DNA of 64,000 nt from Strongyloides papillosus (GCA_005656395.1 SRSI01000038.1:1-64000); one strand, 5' to 3'; counted from the stretch's first letter, positions 42,066 through 54,395 are shown. The notes: generated by a model not told the origin, from the letters alone. Translations and numbers: made by a program.

Positions 42066-42341
42066 TCAGAATCCAGCAGATACAATAATGTCTATAATTT
42101 TACCTTGGAATAAGTTGTCTTTTTTTTTAATATTTAGAAGCAAATCTTGCGTTTCATTATTCATTCTCAATAGTCTTTTTAACTCAACTGCTAAAAGATA
42201 ATAATTTCAAGTATATTGACTTTACGTACTTTGTAAAAATTAATATAAGAGTTTAAATGTAGCGATAGAACGTTACAGAACCTTTTAGAAAATAACCCGA
42301 AGTTGGCATTAAGATTATACAAAAAGTGAATTTTCATATGT
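42066..42341 (-). pseudogene. Possible decayed gene fragment
   Basis: A 48-codon minus-strand ORF opens MKIHFLYNLNANFG and is followed, one frame over, by about 45 open codons with LKRLLRMNNETQDLLLN and a TGA stop. The two join at a single-base shift near 42195, where TTATCTTTTAG could also be a splice acceptor. No family is recognised. Confidence 0.3.
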
Positions 42342-43089
42342 CAGTTAGTTTAAAAAAGTTTTACTCTCCAGACGGTAGATTTTAATAATTGTTATTTTAT
42401 ATACTAATTATTGTATTATTTAGTTAGATAACCTAGAATTTATTTTAATTATTAAAGTTTAATTTAAATGGTTAAATTATATTAAAAAAATGTTTAGCAA
42501 TTTTAGAAATCATCAAAATCATTAATATAAATAAGGTAATGCATAATACAATAACTTTTGATATAGTTTTAATTTATGTAATTTATAATTAATATTTTTT
42601 AAGCATTTATAATGAGTATATTATAAAGGTTAAAAGATGTAAAGTGAATGAAATCTGATTTAAGAAACTATAACTACATTGAAAAATACCACATAAAAAA
42701 ACTAATACATAAAGCAATATTTATCGTAATTGTACTTATTTTTTAAATATTTTCGAGTAAACTGTGAAATTTTGGTAGTAGTGTTAATAATTGTAACAAA
42801 GACATAAACATAGAGTTATGATTATTGTATTGTTTGTAATATCGTACATTTTTTTAAAAGAACGTTTCAACTATAATCGACAAAGTGACGCAAAAAATTT
42901 AAAATAAATTTTTTATATTAACTCTGTTGATGTCAAGAAAATATTTAAAATAAAGAAAATCTGTTATATTATTTAAGTTACTGAACTTTTTTAAATAATA
43001 GAAATTTCCAAGAATTCGAGAAAAAAACCTGCAAATTATCCAGATTTAACTTTCTGTACACTTCCGTTTGCTAATGCAAAGAAAAACTA

Positions 43090-43162
43090 AGCCCTCCAGG
43101 GGGCTCGAACCCCTGACCGTTAGATTAAAAGTCTAACGCTCTACCAACTGAGCTAGGAAGGC
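43090..43162 (-). tRNA. tRNA-Lys(TTT)
   Basis: 73 nt. Acceptor GCCTTCC/GGAGGGC, and anticodon TTT in a TTAGA/TCTAA stem. The discriminator reads T, whereas eukaryotic tRNA-Lys usually has G. Confidence 0.96.
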
Positions 43163-44941
43163 CTGGAGGCAAGATCTTCAAATCTGTTTAATTATTTTAC
43201 ATTATTCTAGTATATTTGTGATGTTTTATGTTAGAATTTTCATAATCTCACATTGCCAGCTTTCAATATTTGACAATTACTTATAATTCGTTTTTTTCCT
43301 TTAAAAAAATAATCGAAAATTAATTTTTTCTAGTATTTTTAAGAAACCCTATAATGTAATATTTTACATATATTTAATTTGTTGTAAAATAAGTGATAAT
43401 TTTATACAAATAATTGAGATTCTAACGTAAGTTTTATACTATAAAGTTAGTTTACTAACAACTTCTAACAAAATCGAAGTAAATAAATTTAATTATTTTT
43501 TATTTGCTTGTGTTTTTCCTGATATTCATTGATTGTAACAGAATAAAAAAAGTCTATTAAATATATTATTTAATTGTTATGTATTTAAACTCTTGATATG
43601 GTAAAATATTTTATTGATCTTATAGATATTTTATATAATAAATAAAAACAATAATAATTAATCAATTATACTTTATAACATTTTTGTCTCTTTTTAAATT
43701 TCCACCAGTTATCCGTTTAAATCTTATTTGTTGATTCTGTAGTAAAATTAATTCGTTAATAGAGAAAATAATGATGACATTGTTCATAACTTTCCGAGCC
43801 ATTTATACTCATTTTTAGCAGTAATTTTATCTTCTTCTGCATTTCTTTTTAAACAGAGTTTATTATATTATAAATAATTTCTTTGATGTAATAAAACTTT
43901 TTCTTTAATGATATTTTTTTGTACATGTAACAATAAAAATAGACATAAAAAATACATTACAATAATTTTTAATGGTGTTTAGTAATAATTTTGATTTTTT
44001 ATATACTATAGTTGATATCAAATTGAAATAAGTTATTTGGTTTATTTTTTATATAAAAATCTATAGAGTTTTAAAAATACTACATGGAGATATCATTATT
44101 TAAAATAATGAATTGCCATTTATTAAAGTAATTTATTAGTTTAAAATTTATTTATATTAATCGATAAATTTTGAACGAAAAGTATTATTTAAAACTTCTC
44201 TTTAAACTCGGTTCCATTTGCAATAGAGAATGACATACTTTTTTACTAAGATAAAGTATTTTAAGCTTTTTATTTTTGTGTTAATTAATAATAATACTAT
44301 TCTACAAACTTGTTTATTAAATGAGTCGATACATTAATAAATTTTAATTTTTAATTGGAAACTTTTTTTATTTACTACCAGAAAAAAAAATTTATACCCT
44401 CAAAGATTTTGATACTTTATTTTTTTAGTAGTATAGTTTTATTAAAAGACGTACCATGAGCTTTTGTTACATATATTCTAATAGAAGTATGCTAGCTAGG
44501 TTCTTGCCACCTAGTTAAGGTTAATATTATCTAGTGACATGTTTGGATATAGGTGCTAAGAACAAAATAAAACAATAAAATGAATATAACTTTTTATTTT
44601 GTTAGTAAAACGAGTAGTATTTATAACTAAAATATAGTTTCTTAACTATAATTCAGCTAGTTGGGACAGAACTAATTATTATCTTAAATCTTCCTTCTTA
44701 AATAGTGTATTATTCTAACTACTATTAATTTTTTTCTCAGTTTAATAGTAGGATGTATTCTTTTTCTACAATAAACATCAATGCCTTCCTTTTTTTGTGT
44801 TAATCTTAATGTTATTTGATATATTGTACAATATAACACATAATATACACATTTATAATTTTTATTCTAATACAAATGATAAGCATCACGATACTAAAAA
44901 AAGATATAGCGTAGTAAAAAAGTAGTTTTCAAAAGAGATGT

Positions 44942-45013
44942 TGGAGACTGCGGGAATTGAACCCGCGGCTTCTCGCATGCAAAGCGAGCACTCTACCACT
45001 GAGTTAAGTCCCC
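44942..45013 (-). tRNA. tRNA-Ala(TGC)
   Basis: 72 nt. Acceptor GGGGACT/AGTCTCC, which includes a G-T pair at the third position (the tRNA-Ala identity pair), discriminator A, and anticodon TGC in a CTCGC/GCGAG stem. Confidence 0.97.
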
Positions 45014-45327
45014 TGTTAGACGGGTAATTTAGTACATTATGTAAAATGTTTAAAAAAATAATCTTTTATTTTAAAGAATATTAAAAATATTAAAATTTTA
45101 TCTATTTAACACGATAAAGGTAAATGGAAAATTTTGTTTAAAAATTAATTAATTAATTTTAAATTAAAAATGTGATTGTATTGCTATTTATTTATATAAA
45201 AGTATAATAAATATCCCTAAGTTTTTTTCTGTAGTTAATTTAATACAAAATAAATTTTATAAGGCATTGAAACTATTGTTTTTTGATAAAACAATACTAT
45301 AAATACACCTTCTATGTAAAAAGAGTT

Positions 45328-45414
45328 TCCAACCAACCGGATTCGAACCAGTGACCTAAGGATATCAGCAATTAAATCTACAGTCCTCCGCTCTACCAAC
45401 TGAGCTATGGTTGG
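45328..45414 (-). tRNA. tRNA-Tyr(GTA) with 14-nt intron
   Basis: 87 nt. Acceptor CCAACCA/TGGTTGG, discriminator A, and anticodon GTA. The loop between GAGGA and TCCTT is 21 nt instead of 7, giving a 14-nt intron after position 37. Nuclear tRNA-Tyr genes normally carry an intron. Confidence 0.96.
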
Positions 45415-45910
45415 CTAGCGAAAGAATGGCGCACTTTTCCAGAAACATAATTTAAAATTCACCAGAGTTCATCAATCTTCACTACTATATTTAAGTGTTT
45501 CTTCAATGCTTTTTGGTTGTTTAATAATTTTTATGAACATATGAATATATTTTAAATATAAGAAGTATGTAATAATTTTTTAATTTAATAAAATATTTTA
45601 ATATTAAATCGTTTAATTTTCACTCAAATTGTTCCTTATATTTATATTTTCTTTTAAAATTTGTTAATATTTAAAGATTAATTTATTTTACATTGAGAGC
45701 AAAATAAAAGCTATTTATAGTTTCAAACTGATGTAATTTTTATGAAAAGTGTTTTATTGTTTGAATTTTCTATTAAATTGTCAAAAATACTTTATTCAAC
45801 ATTGTTAAACATTATTAAATATAGCTGTAGAGAAATGGTTATAACAAAACTATTTGTCGAGTTTTCCACAAAATAATTGTAGTCGTGTAGAAGGAAGAGG
45901 CGTTTAATAA

Positions 45911-45983
45911 GCCCGGTTAGCTCAGTCGGTAGAGCACCAGACTCTTAATCTGGCTGTCGCGGGTTCGAGCCCCGCATTGGGCT
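45911..45983 (+). tRNA. tRNA-Lys(CTT)
   Basis: 73 nt. Acceptor GCCCGGT/ATTGGGC, and anticodon CTT in a CCAGA/TCTGG stem. The discriminator again reads T. GTAGAAGGAA lies 24 nt upstream (45887-45896), one of the shared -25 motifs. Confidence 0.97.
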
Positions 45984-46876
45984 TATCTTTTGATATAAAT
46001 TAAATTTTAACTATCCATCTGCATCTCTTATTCTTATTTAACAATACAATAATACTGTATAATTAGTTATTTTAAAATATTATAAATTGTAACTAATTTT
46101 TAAAAAAAAATTTTTAAAATTTATAAATTTTTTTAATAAAGAGCAGTTTCTTTTTGTTTCAATAAAAATACTATTAAAGTTATCATTTATAATATTAAAC
46201 AATTATTAAAATATGATTATTATTTATAAAATAAAATGTTTTAAAATTTATATTACTTTTTTGCAATCAGGTATTTTATTAATTCAATTAATAAAATATT
46301 TCTAGATCATATTCTGCTATTTTAATTAAGTTAAATCGTTTTTTTATTTCTATGCAGTCTAATGTAATAATTTTTTTATCAATAAATGTACATTTTATCA
46401 AAATCACTATTTTTAATAAATCATTTTCATTATGATCTGATATAATTTTGTTGTAAGTATCTTTAATAGTTAAGAAAACGGTTTTGTCAAGTTTCTTCAT
46501 CTTAAGACTTTTAATTCACGGTTAATTATAAAAAATAACAAATTAGAACGGTAAAAAACAAAACTTTAGAAGCAAAATACTTAAATTAAAAACACAAATA
46601 ACAAGTGCCTATGATATAAAATTAAGTGAATTTTAAAATACCAGCAATCAATTTAGATAATATATGTATATTTTTTTTAAATGCATAGTCTCTTAGATAT
46701 TTTTTTATACTAAAAAAAATGTTTTATTTAATAAAACTTCAGGAAATTCTATAATTATAGTAATAAATTATTAAAATGTATTTTATAAAAAATTGCAATT
46801 TTTATTCTACTAAAAAATTCTAAAATAAATTAAAAAAACTTTAATATATAAATATATGAAAAAGTACAAAAGATAA

Positions 46877-46949
46877 CGATCCTGGCAGGATTCGAACCTA
46901 CAATCTTCTGCTCCGTAGGCAGACGCGTTATCCATTGCGCCACAGGACC
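46877..46949 (-). tRNA. tRNA-Arg(ACG)
   Basis: 73 nt. Acceptor GGTCCTG/CAGGATC, discriminator G, and anticodon ACG in a TCTGC/GCAGA stem. Confidence 0.97.
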
Positions 46950-46965
46950 GTGGAGGATGACGCAA

Positions 46966-46975
46966 CCTACTTCTC
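46966..46975 (-). promoter_or_regulatory. Upstream -25 motif of tRNA-Arg(ACG)
   Basis: GAGAAGTAGG on the tRNA strand, starting 26 nt before the tRNA. It matches motifs at the same distance from other tRNA genes. Confidence 0.45.
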
Positions 46976-47164
46976 AACTAATATATTATGATAATAAAGA
47001 AGTATGCTTCATAAAACCATATTTCTTCATTATAGCATTTTTCCACGAATAACTGATAGAAATTACCAGTATATTATTTTAAATTATAAATGATTTCATA
47101 ATTTAATGAGTTTTATTAGAAAAGTATAAATGTGATATTTTCTTTTTAGTACATTGCTGTTGTA

Positions 47165-47452
47165 CCGGGTGGCCGGCTTATTTCTTCCTTTTTGATGACA
47201 ATTTGTTTGCCTATTTTCTGTTCGGGAATAACTAATAATTTTAAAAGAAATTTATCTTTTAATAAAATGGAAAGTTTATCTATTTACCAATATATTCATT
47301 TTGTTAATTTATTATGTATAATTAAATTATCAATTACTCTTTAATTACCATAATTAACAATATAAAAATATTGTCTTTTATAATTTATAATTATGGAATA
47401 ATACGTACGGATTTTATGCCATCAAAAAGGAAGAAATAAGCCGACCACCCGG
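47165..47452. mobile_element. MITE with 33-bp terminal inverted repeats, TA duplication
   Basis: 288 bp. The left 33 bp (47165-47197, starting CCGGGTGGCCGGC) match the reverse complement of the right 33 bp (47420-47452) with one mismatch. TA flanks both sides. The interior is AT-rich with no ORF. TA duplications point to a Tc1/mariner-type transposase acting in trans. Confidence 0.88.
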
Positions 47453-48269
47453 TATTATAATAGCATGAAAAAACCTCATATACTCTAAGTAGGCATTATT
47501 AAACCAATTATAATTAGCCTTAAATGATTTTTTTTGGAATAAATTCTTTTGCTAATTAATGAAGTCAAAATTGTCATTCATTTATTTCATAAATGTAATT
47601 TTGCATAACAAACGTTCTTTTATAAACAAAAATTAAATTTTTATTTTACTTTAAAGTAATTTTTTTTTATAAATTTTTTATCTTTTTGATATTGATAATT
47701 CAAAAATATACTACTAAAAAATTGTTTTCGCATTCTGACATTTTCCAAACTTTAAAAAAATCAAGTAATTCGAAAAGATAAAATCTAAAGAAATTACCTC
47801 TTAATAAAACTAAAAAAATAAAGTGATTAGAAAATATAGTAATAAAACATTAGAACACATTAGTATTTTTTAAAATGACTTGTATATAGAAGAAAAATCA
47901 AATAAAACAGTGAATTCTCTATATATTTATTTATACAATAATTAACGGTTTAAAAATAATTTTTTATATTTTAAACAATCTAATGGAAATTACTGTTTTT
48001 TCATAAAAAAATTAATTGCTATAATTTAATGAAAAACAAAAATGAGTAAATGTTATAATCTTGAATTGATAATATGACACTAGTGATGGAGCATTTATTG
48101 CAATATAATATTAATGTAAATTCAAACATTCAAATTTTTAATATTTTTTTTATTAAATATATTTGATTACTAATTATTAACATTCCTAATATTATTTTCT
48201 AGAAATTTAAGTGAAAAACAAGAAATGTTGTAGTTTTAATAATAATGTCACTTAATGTCAACCTGTTAT

Positions 48270-48279
48270 GAAGTAGAAC
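48270..48279 (+). promoter_or_regulatory. Upstream -25 motif of tRNA-Glu
   Basis: GAAGTAGAAC, starting 25 nt before the tRNA. Confidence 0.35.
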
Positions 48280-48294
48280 ATTCTCCCTGGGACG

Positions 48295-48366
48295 TCCCAT
48301 GTAGTCTAGTGGTTATGATTTGCGGCTCTCACCCGCAAGGCCCGGGTTCGATTCCCGGCATGGGAA
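48295..48366 (+). tRNA. tRNA-Glu(CTC)
   Basis: 72 nt. Acceptor TCCCATG/CATGGGA, discriminator A, anticodon CTC in a TGCGG/CCGCA stem, and T-arm CCGGG-TTCGATT-CCCGG. Confidence 0.97.
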
Positions 48367-50014
48367 TACATCTTATAACCTTATTGTCACTAGATTAATA
48401 TTTTTAGCTCCAAAAAGTATGTTTTAGGTACAATTTTTTAATAATTGCTCCACCATCTTTAGTACTTTTAAAAAATAGCATTTAAGAGTTAGAATTTAAT
48501 ATTTAAAGAGATTTACACTTATTCTAATGATATTTTAGTAAAAATCTATCTAGAAAATAGTATTTAACTTCAAAATGTAAGAATAATTGTTTTTATAGTC
48601 ATTCCGTTTTAAAAACAACTACTTTTGACGGTGATATATTTTGATAGATACACTTAAAAAAATCTACATATTTGGTTTAATTTTACCAGTTTTTTAACTT
48701 CATTATTATGAGAATTTAAAAAATTATAAGTAAAATTCTATTGGGACATATATTGTCCTATTAAACAAAAAAAGAAAATTAGATTGAGTTATAAAAAAAA
48801 AATAACAAAAAAAACGTAGCTTTCCCTTATTTATCTTTTTTAATTAGATGGCTAGTAATCATTAAAAAATATAATTAGTTCTCTTAATTGAATAAAAATA
48901 AGATCAACAGGATTTCTAACAATAATGTGTCTTTGTAGAGAGGCAAAATAACAATTAGGAGAATAATGACAAATTGTTGTAAGAAAATAAAAAAATATTA
49001 CATTTAAAGAATAGCTTTCATGCATACACGTATAGAAAAAATTATTTATTTCCACATCACTTTCAGCGTGAGACACATCATTCTTGATAAAATAAAGTTT
49101 CTGCAAAATTTTTATAAATTTAGCATTGTCAAAAATAATTACAATACTTTGTTACTACATTTTTTGCTAAAAAAATTAGTGCTAATAATTTATTTTTTTT
49201 TTGTAAAAGCAGAATCAAAAACAAATTTAACTTAAAAGAATATACAGATTTTTGCATTTAAAAATTCTGGATATTAAAATCGTTACTAATATTTTTAAAT
49301 ACTTGAACTCATTTCAGTAAAATTAAAGAAAAAATTTTAATTTTGATATTAATTTACTTTTCTTAATAATCACCTTTTTCATTTAACAAAGACAACAAAT
49401 TTTTTTATGATTTTACACTATCTCAAATAATTTAAAGTTTGTTAAATGTTACTACTAAAATAAACGCAATTTTCACTGTTAGGTTAACTGTCTGTAATAT
49501 AAATGATTTATCTACAATTAGATTTTAAAATAATCTAAAACATAGATCAGAACAAGATAAAAAAAATCCAGTAAAAAAATGTCTCATATATAAATCTTAT
49601 ACTGTTATTACTATAGTTCTATTTTTTACTATCATTTTATTATTTCTTTATGATGTAATGTGTTTACAAGTTTCTATAATTATTTATATTTCAGAAGTTT
49701 ATAGATCAACTTAAAAAAATTTTTAACACTATAAATACTTTAAAAATAACAATTTTTGTGTTAAAAAAATATAAAATAAATTTGATTATTGTATTATTAA
49801 TTCAACCGTTATAAAAGTAACGTTATACTAAATGTCAAATAAAGCTATCATTAATAAATTAGTCTTCATAACCAAGAAACATATAAATTTTACTATAATA
49901 ACAACAGCAATTATATAGCATAATTTGAATAAAAGTGGTAAATCATTAAACAAAAAGAATGATGTTTTTTTAAAATAAGAATCATTAATGAACAAAAAAA
50001 TGAGGAAAGAGATA

Positions 50015-50192
50015 TTCGCTTGTCCATGAGTATGCAAAATGGCATTTTTTTAATTGTACTAACATATTTCTGGTTATTCCATTGAATTCACCTCACACAC
50101 GAATACGTATTTCACAGCGACTCTTACCCTAATTAAATTAAGAAAAAGACGACGGAAATTCGCCTACCCGCGATTACTCATAGACAAGCGAA
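50015..50192. mobile_element. Small MITE-like element, 18-bp inverted ends
   Basis: 178 bp. The first 18 bp (TTCGCTTGTCCATGAGTA) match the reverse complement of the last 18 with one mismatch. ATA flanks both sides. It is GC-richer than its surroundings. A three-base duplication would fit a Harbinger-like mechanism, but ATA could be chance. Confidence 0.55.
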
Positions 50193-50514
50193 ATAGCATT
50201 TAAAAAAAAGAAAAAATATGGATGATTATGAACAATCGAATGTCCACCATCTCAGATCAACAAAACTAGCAACTTTATATATTCAAATGAGACTGAATTT
50301 TTTAAAAAATTATTTTCAACAAAGTAACTAATGTTTGACAACTTGGTAATTTTAAAATATTATATAAAAATTAGTTATTTTTAATAGTAAAAAACGATTT
50401 ACGACTTTATTAATTTAATTTATGTAATGAACAAAAAAATGACTAACAAAAATGAATTAAAAATAGTTGTAGAAAATTTTTTTAAAATCACATAATATAT
50501 TTTAAAAGAAATTC

Positions 50515-50596
50515 TGTCGCGAGTGGGGTTCGAACCCACGCATCTTACGATATTGGGTCTTAAATCCAACGCCTTAGACCGCTCGGCCATCGCGAC
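50515..50596 (-). tRNA. tRNA-Leu(TAA)
   Basis: 82-nt class II tRNA. Acceptor GTCGCGA/TCGCGAC, anticodon TAA, variable arm TATCGTAAGATG, and discriminator A. The anticodon stem has one A-C mismatch next to the loop. Confidence 0.95.
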
Positions 50597-50611
50597 TTGG
50601 AAGCCAGCCGC

Positions 50612-50621
50612 CTTATTTCTC
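50612..50621 (-). promoter_or_regulatory. Upstream -25 motif of tRNA-Leu(TAA)
   Basis: GAGAAATAAG on the tRNA strand, starting 25 nt before the tRNA. Confidence 0.45.
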
Positions 50622-52030
50622 AGAAAAAAAATTCTTTAGGTAAAATGCTAAAACATTTGTGTAAATAACTATTTCTCTACAACTATATTTATTTACGTAA
50701 TATATTTTTTGACAACTAATACGTTTTGGTAAAATTATTTTTTCACGACCATTAAAAATATTTTGTTTAAAATTTGCCAGCATAAAAATATTTTGATAAC
50801 TTTTTTTTATGTTTCCAACTCTAACAGTTGTGGAAATATAAACAACTTTATTAAAGATTTAACTTAATTTTTATAAATATTCTATCACTCAATTAAAATA
50901 AAGGGTTAATTAAAAATAACATAAAGATAGTTCTTAAAGTATTTTATAATGCATCATTTAACACTAAAAAGTTCAACATTTAACTATATTACTAAAAATA
51001 GAATAGTGATACTCTAAATATTTATCAACTTTTTTCATTCTACAAAAATATCTTCAAATTTTACATAGAATATAAATCATAAATAACAATAATCAATTAA
51101 ATATATAACTATTTATTTGATAAATAAATTTTATAAATGAAGACTTTATTATAGAACTTAAATAAAGAAGAAAATACTTATTAAAATAGTATTTATTGTT
51201 TAACATAATTTTTGGTTTTAACACTACTATTTTAATAATTTTAATTTACTACATAAAGTATGTAAATGTTAAATATTTTTTATTTTATGCCCCACCTCTA
51301 GTAAAAATTACAATATAAATAAGTATTTGTTAAAAGTTACCTTATGAAACAATTCTTTTGCTCAAGTAAAAATCCTTTCATTTAGCAATTATACTACATT
51401 TTCAAATTTCTAATATAAATTATGACAGTTAGCAATTCTAGTAAGGACAAAGAAAATGTCATCTTTTGTGGTTTCTTTAATTTTGGACATTTTTAATTTA
51501 CAATTTATACAAGACCAATCATAAGCAAAAAAATGTCATCAGAAAAAACTATACTTAACATTATAAATTTTTTAGTACTTTGATTAAAAGACAATTAAAA
51601 TTTATGACTAAATGATTATATACAAATTAAAATATTACTGTTATAAATATATTACTATTTAATGATATTAAAGTTTAAAATTTTTAAATTAAGTGCTATC
51701 TTAATTTCTTTTAACAACTCTTTATTTTTATTATTTATAAATACATTTACAAGAAAGCTCAGTTTTGTTATATTTGACTTGATGTACACTTAGTTGGCAT
51801 GTATAGTAGAAAATTTGTAAACTTTAAAAGGAGTAAAATTATTTCATATATATTTATAAAAAATTTTATATTCTTATATAATAATAGTGCAAATTTTTGT
51901 ATTTTAATATAAATACAGTTTCATTTATAAAATGCCAGTGGAATTTCAGTACAAAAGTAGGAAACGTCTATGAGATCTAAAATATTTTTATTATATAATA
52001 AGAAAAAGACAGACATAACTTTCTAAAACA

Positions 52031-52102
52031 AGGTTCCACCGAGATTTGAACTCGGGTCGCAGGATTCAAAGTCCTGAGTGCTAACCGCTACACCATGGAA
52101 CC
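52031..52102 (-). tRNA. tRNA-Gln(TTG)
   Basis: 72 nt. Acceptor GGTTCCA/TGGAACC, discriminator T, and anticodon TTG in a CAGGA/TCCTG stem. Confidence 0.97.
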
Positions 52103-52218
52103 GTGGTTTCCACCCTCTGCTTTTTTTATAAAATACATTTTTGACAGTTTTAAATAAAATTAATAAAAACATTTTAAAATAATTTCATGTAAGAATTGTG
52201 ATTAAAAGCAAAAACGAA

Positions 52219-52221
52219 CGC

Positions 52222-52290
<69 letters not shown>

Positions 52291-52292
52291 GC
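52219..52292 (-). tRNA. tRNA-Asn(GTT)
   Basis: 74 nt. Acceptor GCCTCCG/CGGGGGC, discriminator G, and anticodon GTT in a TTCGG/CCGAA stem. It is only 116 bp from tRNA-Gln, the closest pair in the window, on the same strand. Confidence 0.97.
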
Positions 52293-52305
52293 CACGGTGG
52301 GACAC

Positions 52306-52315
52306 TTTTACTTCT
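52306..52315 (-). promoter_or_regulatory. Upstream -25 motif of tRNA-Asn
   Basis: AGAAGTAAAA on the tRNA strand, about 23 nt before the tRNA, followed by GTGTC as at tRNA-Arg(TCT). Confidence 0.4.
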
Positions 52316-54296
52316 AGATAAAATATTATTAATATTTTTACATCATATTATGAAGACAGTGGTACACAGGAGAGATAATAGAGAACACAGACGCGGTATC
52401 AGATACCCCCACAGAAAAAGGGTACATAAGCTGAAGAACAATAGAATAAGGTCAGTCTGGATAAATGGAGAAGCAAGAAGGAGTAATGTCTAAATAATAA
52501 ACACATAAATTGTAATGTATATGTTTAACATAATAAAAGTCTATTTAAAATCCTAATTAGTTATTATTCCATCTTGCCTATCTGCCTTATTCAGATGTCT
52601 CAATCTACAATAACCTACTGGTTAGGTTACAATTATCTCAATCTATATTACCTTTTTATAATAATTTTCAATTGTTTAATAATTTTTAATGTAATTTATA
52701 TTTATTTTAGATATGATATAGTGACAAATTATTAGAAATTTATTTTCTTATACAATTTTTTATTTTTTTTTACGCATTTGATGCATCAAAATTATGTTAG
52801 AGTAGAATGTGACACTAATTGCGAATAAAAAATTTTTTTGTATTATAATTGCCATTAATTTAATGTGGTATTTAAAAAATTATAGTTCTACTTTTGTTAA
52901 ATATTTTAATATATTTATATTTCTAAAAAATTACACGGAAAAAAAGAGAAGATTTTTATGTGAAATGTAATAAATCTTTCCTATTTAATAAAATTTGAAT
53001 TTTTTTTATTTGTGACTAATTTCATCTCAACTACTTCGTACATAAAAATTAAAACAATAATTGAAAAGTTGTTAAAATTATTTCTTATTTTTCTGCTATA
53101 TTGTTTTTTTCTTAAATTTTAAGATATTTTTTGCAATGCATTCCAAAATATTAGATTAAACGTTATTTTTAAGTAAGATTGTAAATGTTCTTACAAAAAA
53201 CATTTATTAACATATCATAGTATCTTTTTTAATATGCTTTCATAGACAAAGTTGTTAGAAATTACATTTTTTGTAAAATTATACTCAAAAGAAACTCGAA
53301 ATTTTTTTATAATGTCTTTAAAAAAGGTCTTTGTTAAAAATCAAACCTATTAAAAGTTATAAAATTATGCGAATTTTTGTACATTACAAAAAATAACCTT
53401 TATTTTTATAATAAAACCAAATACTAAAATAATATCTTTAAATGTTAATACCTTGTGTAGTAAATAATAGTTTTTGCTTTTCGTTTTTTTTTTATAAAAT
53501 TTTTAAACTTATCTTTGTTAGTTAATTTTTTAAAATAATGATCTTCATTAAAATGTCAACAACATCACACGGAATCTTTACTTCTAGTAAATTATTTTAT
53601 AAAATAAAAAACTAGTTATACTCTAAGATAAGCATAATATCATAAAAAATATCAAGATTAAATAAATAATACATAAAAAAATAAGTTATTGGTGATGCTT
53701 ACTTTAGAAAACAATGTAGCGATTCTATCTTACACTTTCATTAAACGTGCTATAAAATAGTAAAAAGGCATACAGATATTAATTAAATTACTCTTTATCA
53801 TAAGAAGTAGAAAAAAATGGAAATATATGGTACAATAAAAAAATTTAAGCTCATATACAAATTCAAAAGTGATAAAATAATTGTCATAAAATTTATTTCA
53901 CTATTACTTTAAAATGCCAAAAACATATATTTTTGTGAAAAATGACAAATTTTATGCGACAATATAATATTTTGCGTCGTTTAAAACTTTCTTCGCACTT
54001 AATATTTAAAAAATTGTTAAATTCTGTGTGCAGAAGCAAAAAATAAAACAATTGAAATGACTATGAAAAACTTACAAAATAATGGCAAACTGTAGTTTTG
54101 CCTGAACATTCGCCCAAACGTTTAGACAAAACATACATTTAAAAAAGATTTCTTGATGAACATTCAGGCATAACGTACATATATAAAAATTTTTTTTAGA
54201 ATAATTTCTAAAATAATGGAACATTTTACTCGACACGAAAGTGTTAACGATTGTTTAAAAATGCTTTTATATGTAATTTTTTAATAAATTACACTA

Positions 54297-54395
54297 GTTT
54301 TTTCTATTTTCTGATAAAGATAGTGTAATGCACCGCTTCTTTAGTACTGCCGTTATGATATACTCCATATAGGAAATTGACGGATGAACACGAAA
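54297..54395 (+). repeat. Diverged copy of a ~95-bp block found in both inverted arms
   Basis: Shared words with 13150-13255 (and its mirror at 180-285) occur in order: TTTTCTGATAAAG, TAGTGTA-TGCA, ACTGCCGTTAT, and TACTCCATATAGGAAATT. Between them the sequence has drifted. The conserved pattern could be a non-coding RNA, a regulatory element or a transposon relic. Confidence 0.5.

Larger units (their letters stand above)
41937..46876. other. AT-rich DNA between Lys, Ala, Tyr, Lys and Arg tRNAs
   Basis: The largest blank is 43163-44941. Bases 44480-44690 are less AT-rich and hold TATAAATAC on the minus strand, but I could not define LTR ends or a duplication. A 70-codon minus-strand ORF at 46288-46500 has no recognisable domain and may be chance. 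Confidence 0.4.
46950..50514. other. AT-rich DNA with two MITE-like elements and tRNA-Glu
   Basis: Outside the listed elements, 47455-48294 and 48367-50014 show only short overlapping ORFs on both strands (around 48852-49235 and 49828-50037) without recognisable domains. Confidence 0.4.

Noticed and set aside
44467..44690. Possible third solo LTR on the minus strand (TATAAATAC, TGT...ACA)
   Set aside because: No flanking target duplication at any boundaries I tried, and no similarity to the other LTRs.
46288..46500. 70-codon minus-strand ORF
   Set aside because: Composition is what A/T-rich DNA gives by chance, with no domain, signal peptide or poly(A) context.
52278..52493. 71-codon arginine-rich ORF
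   Set aside because: Its first codons overlap tRNA-Asn, and there is no recognised domain or second line of evidence for a gene; noted only in the regional entry.
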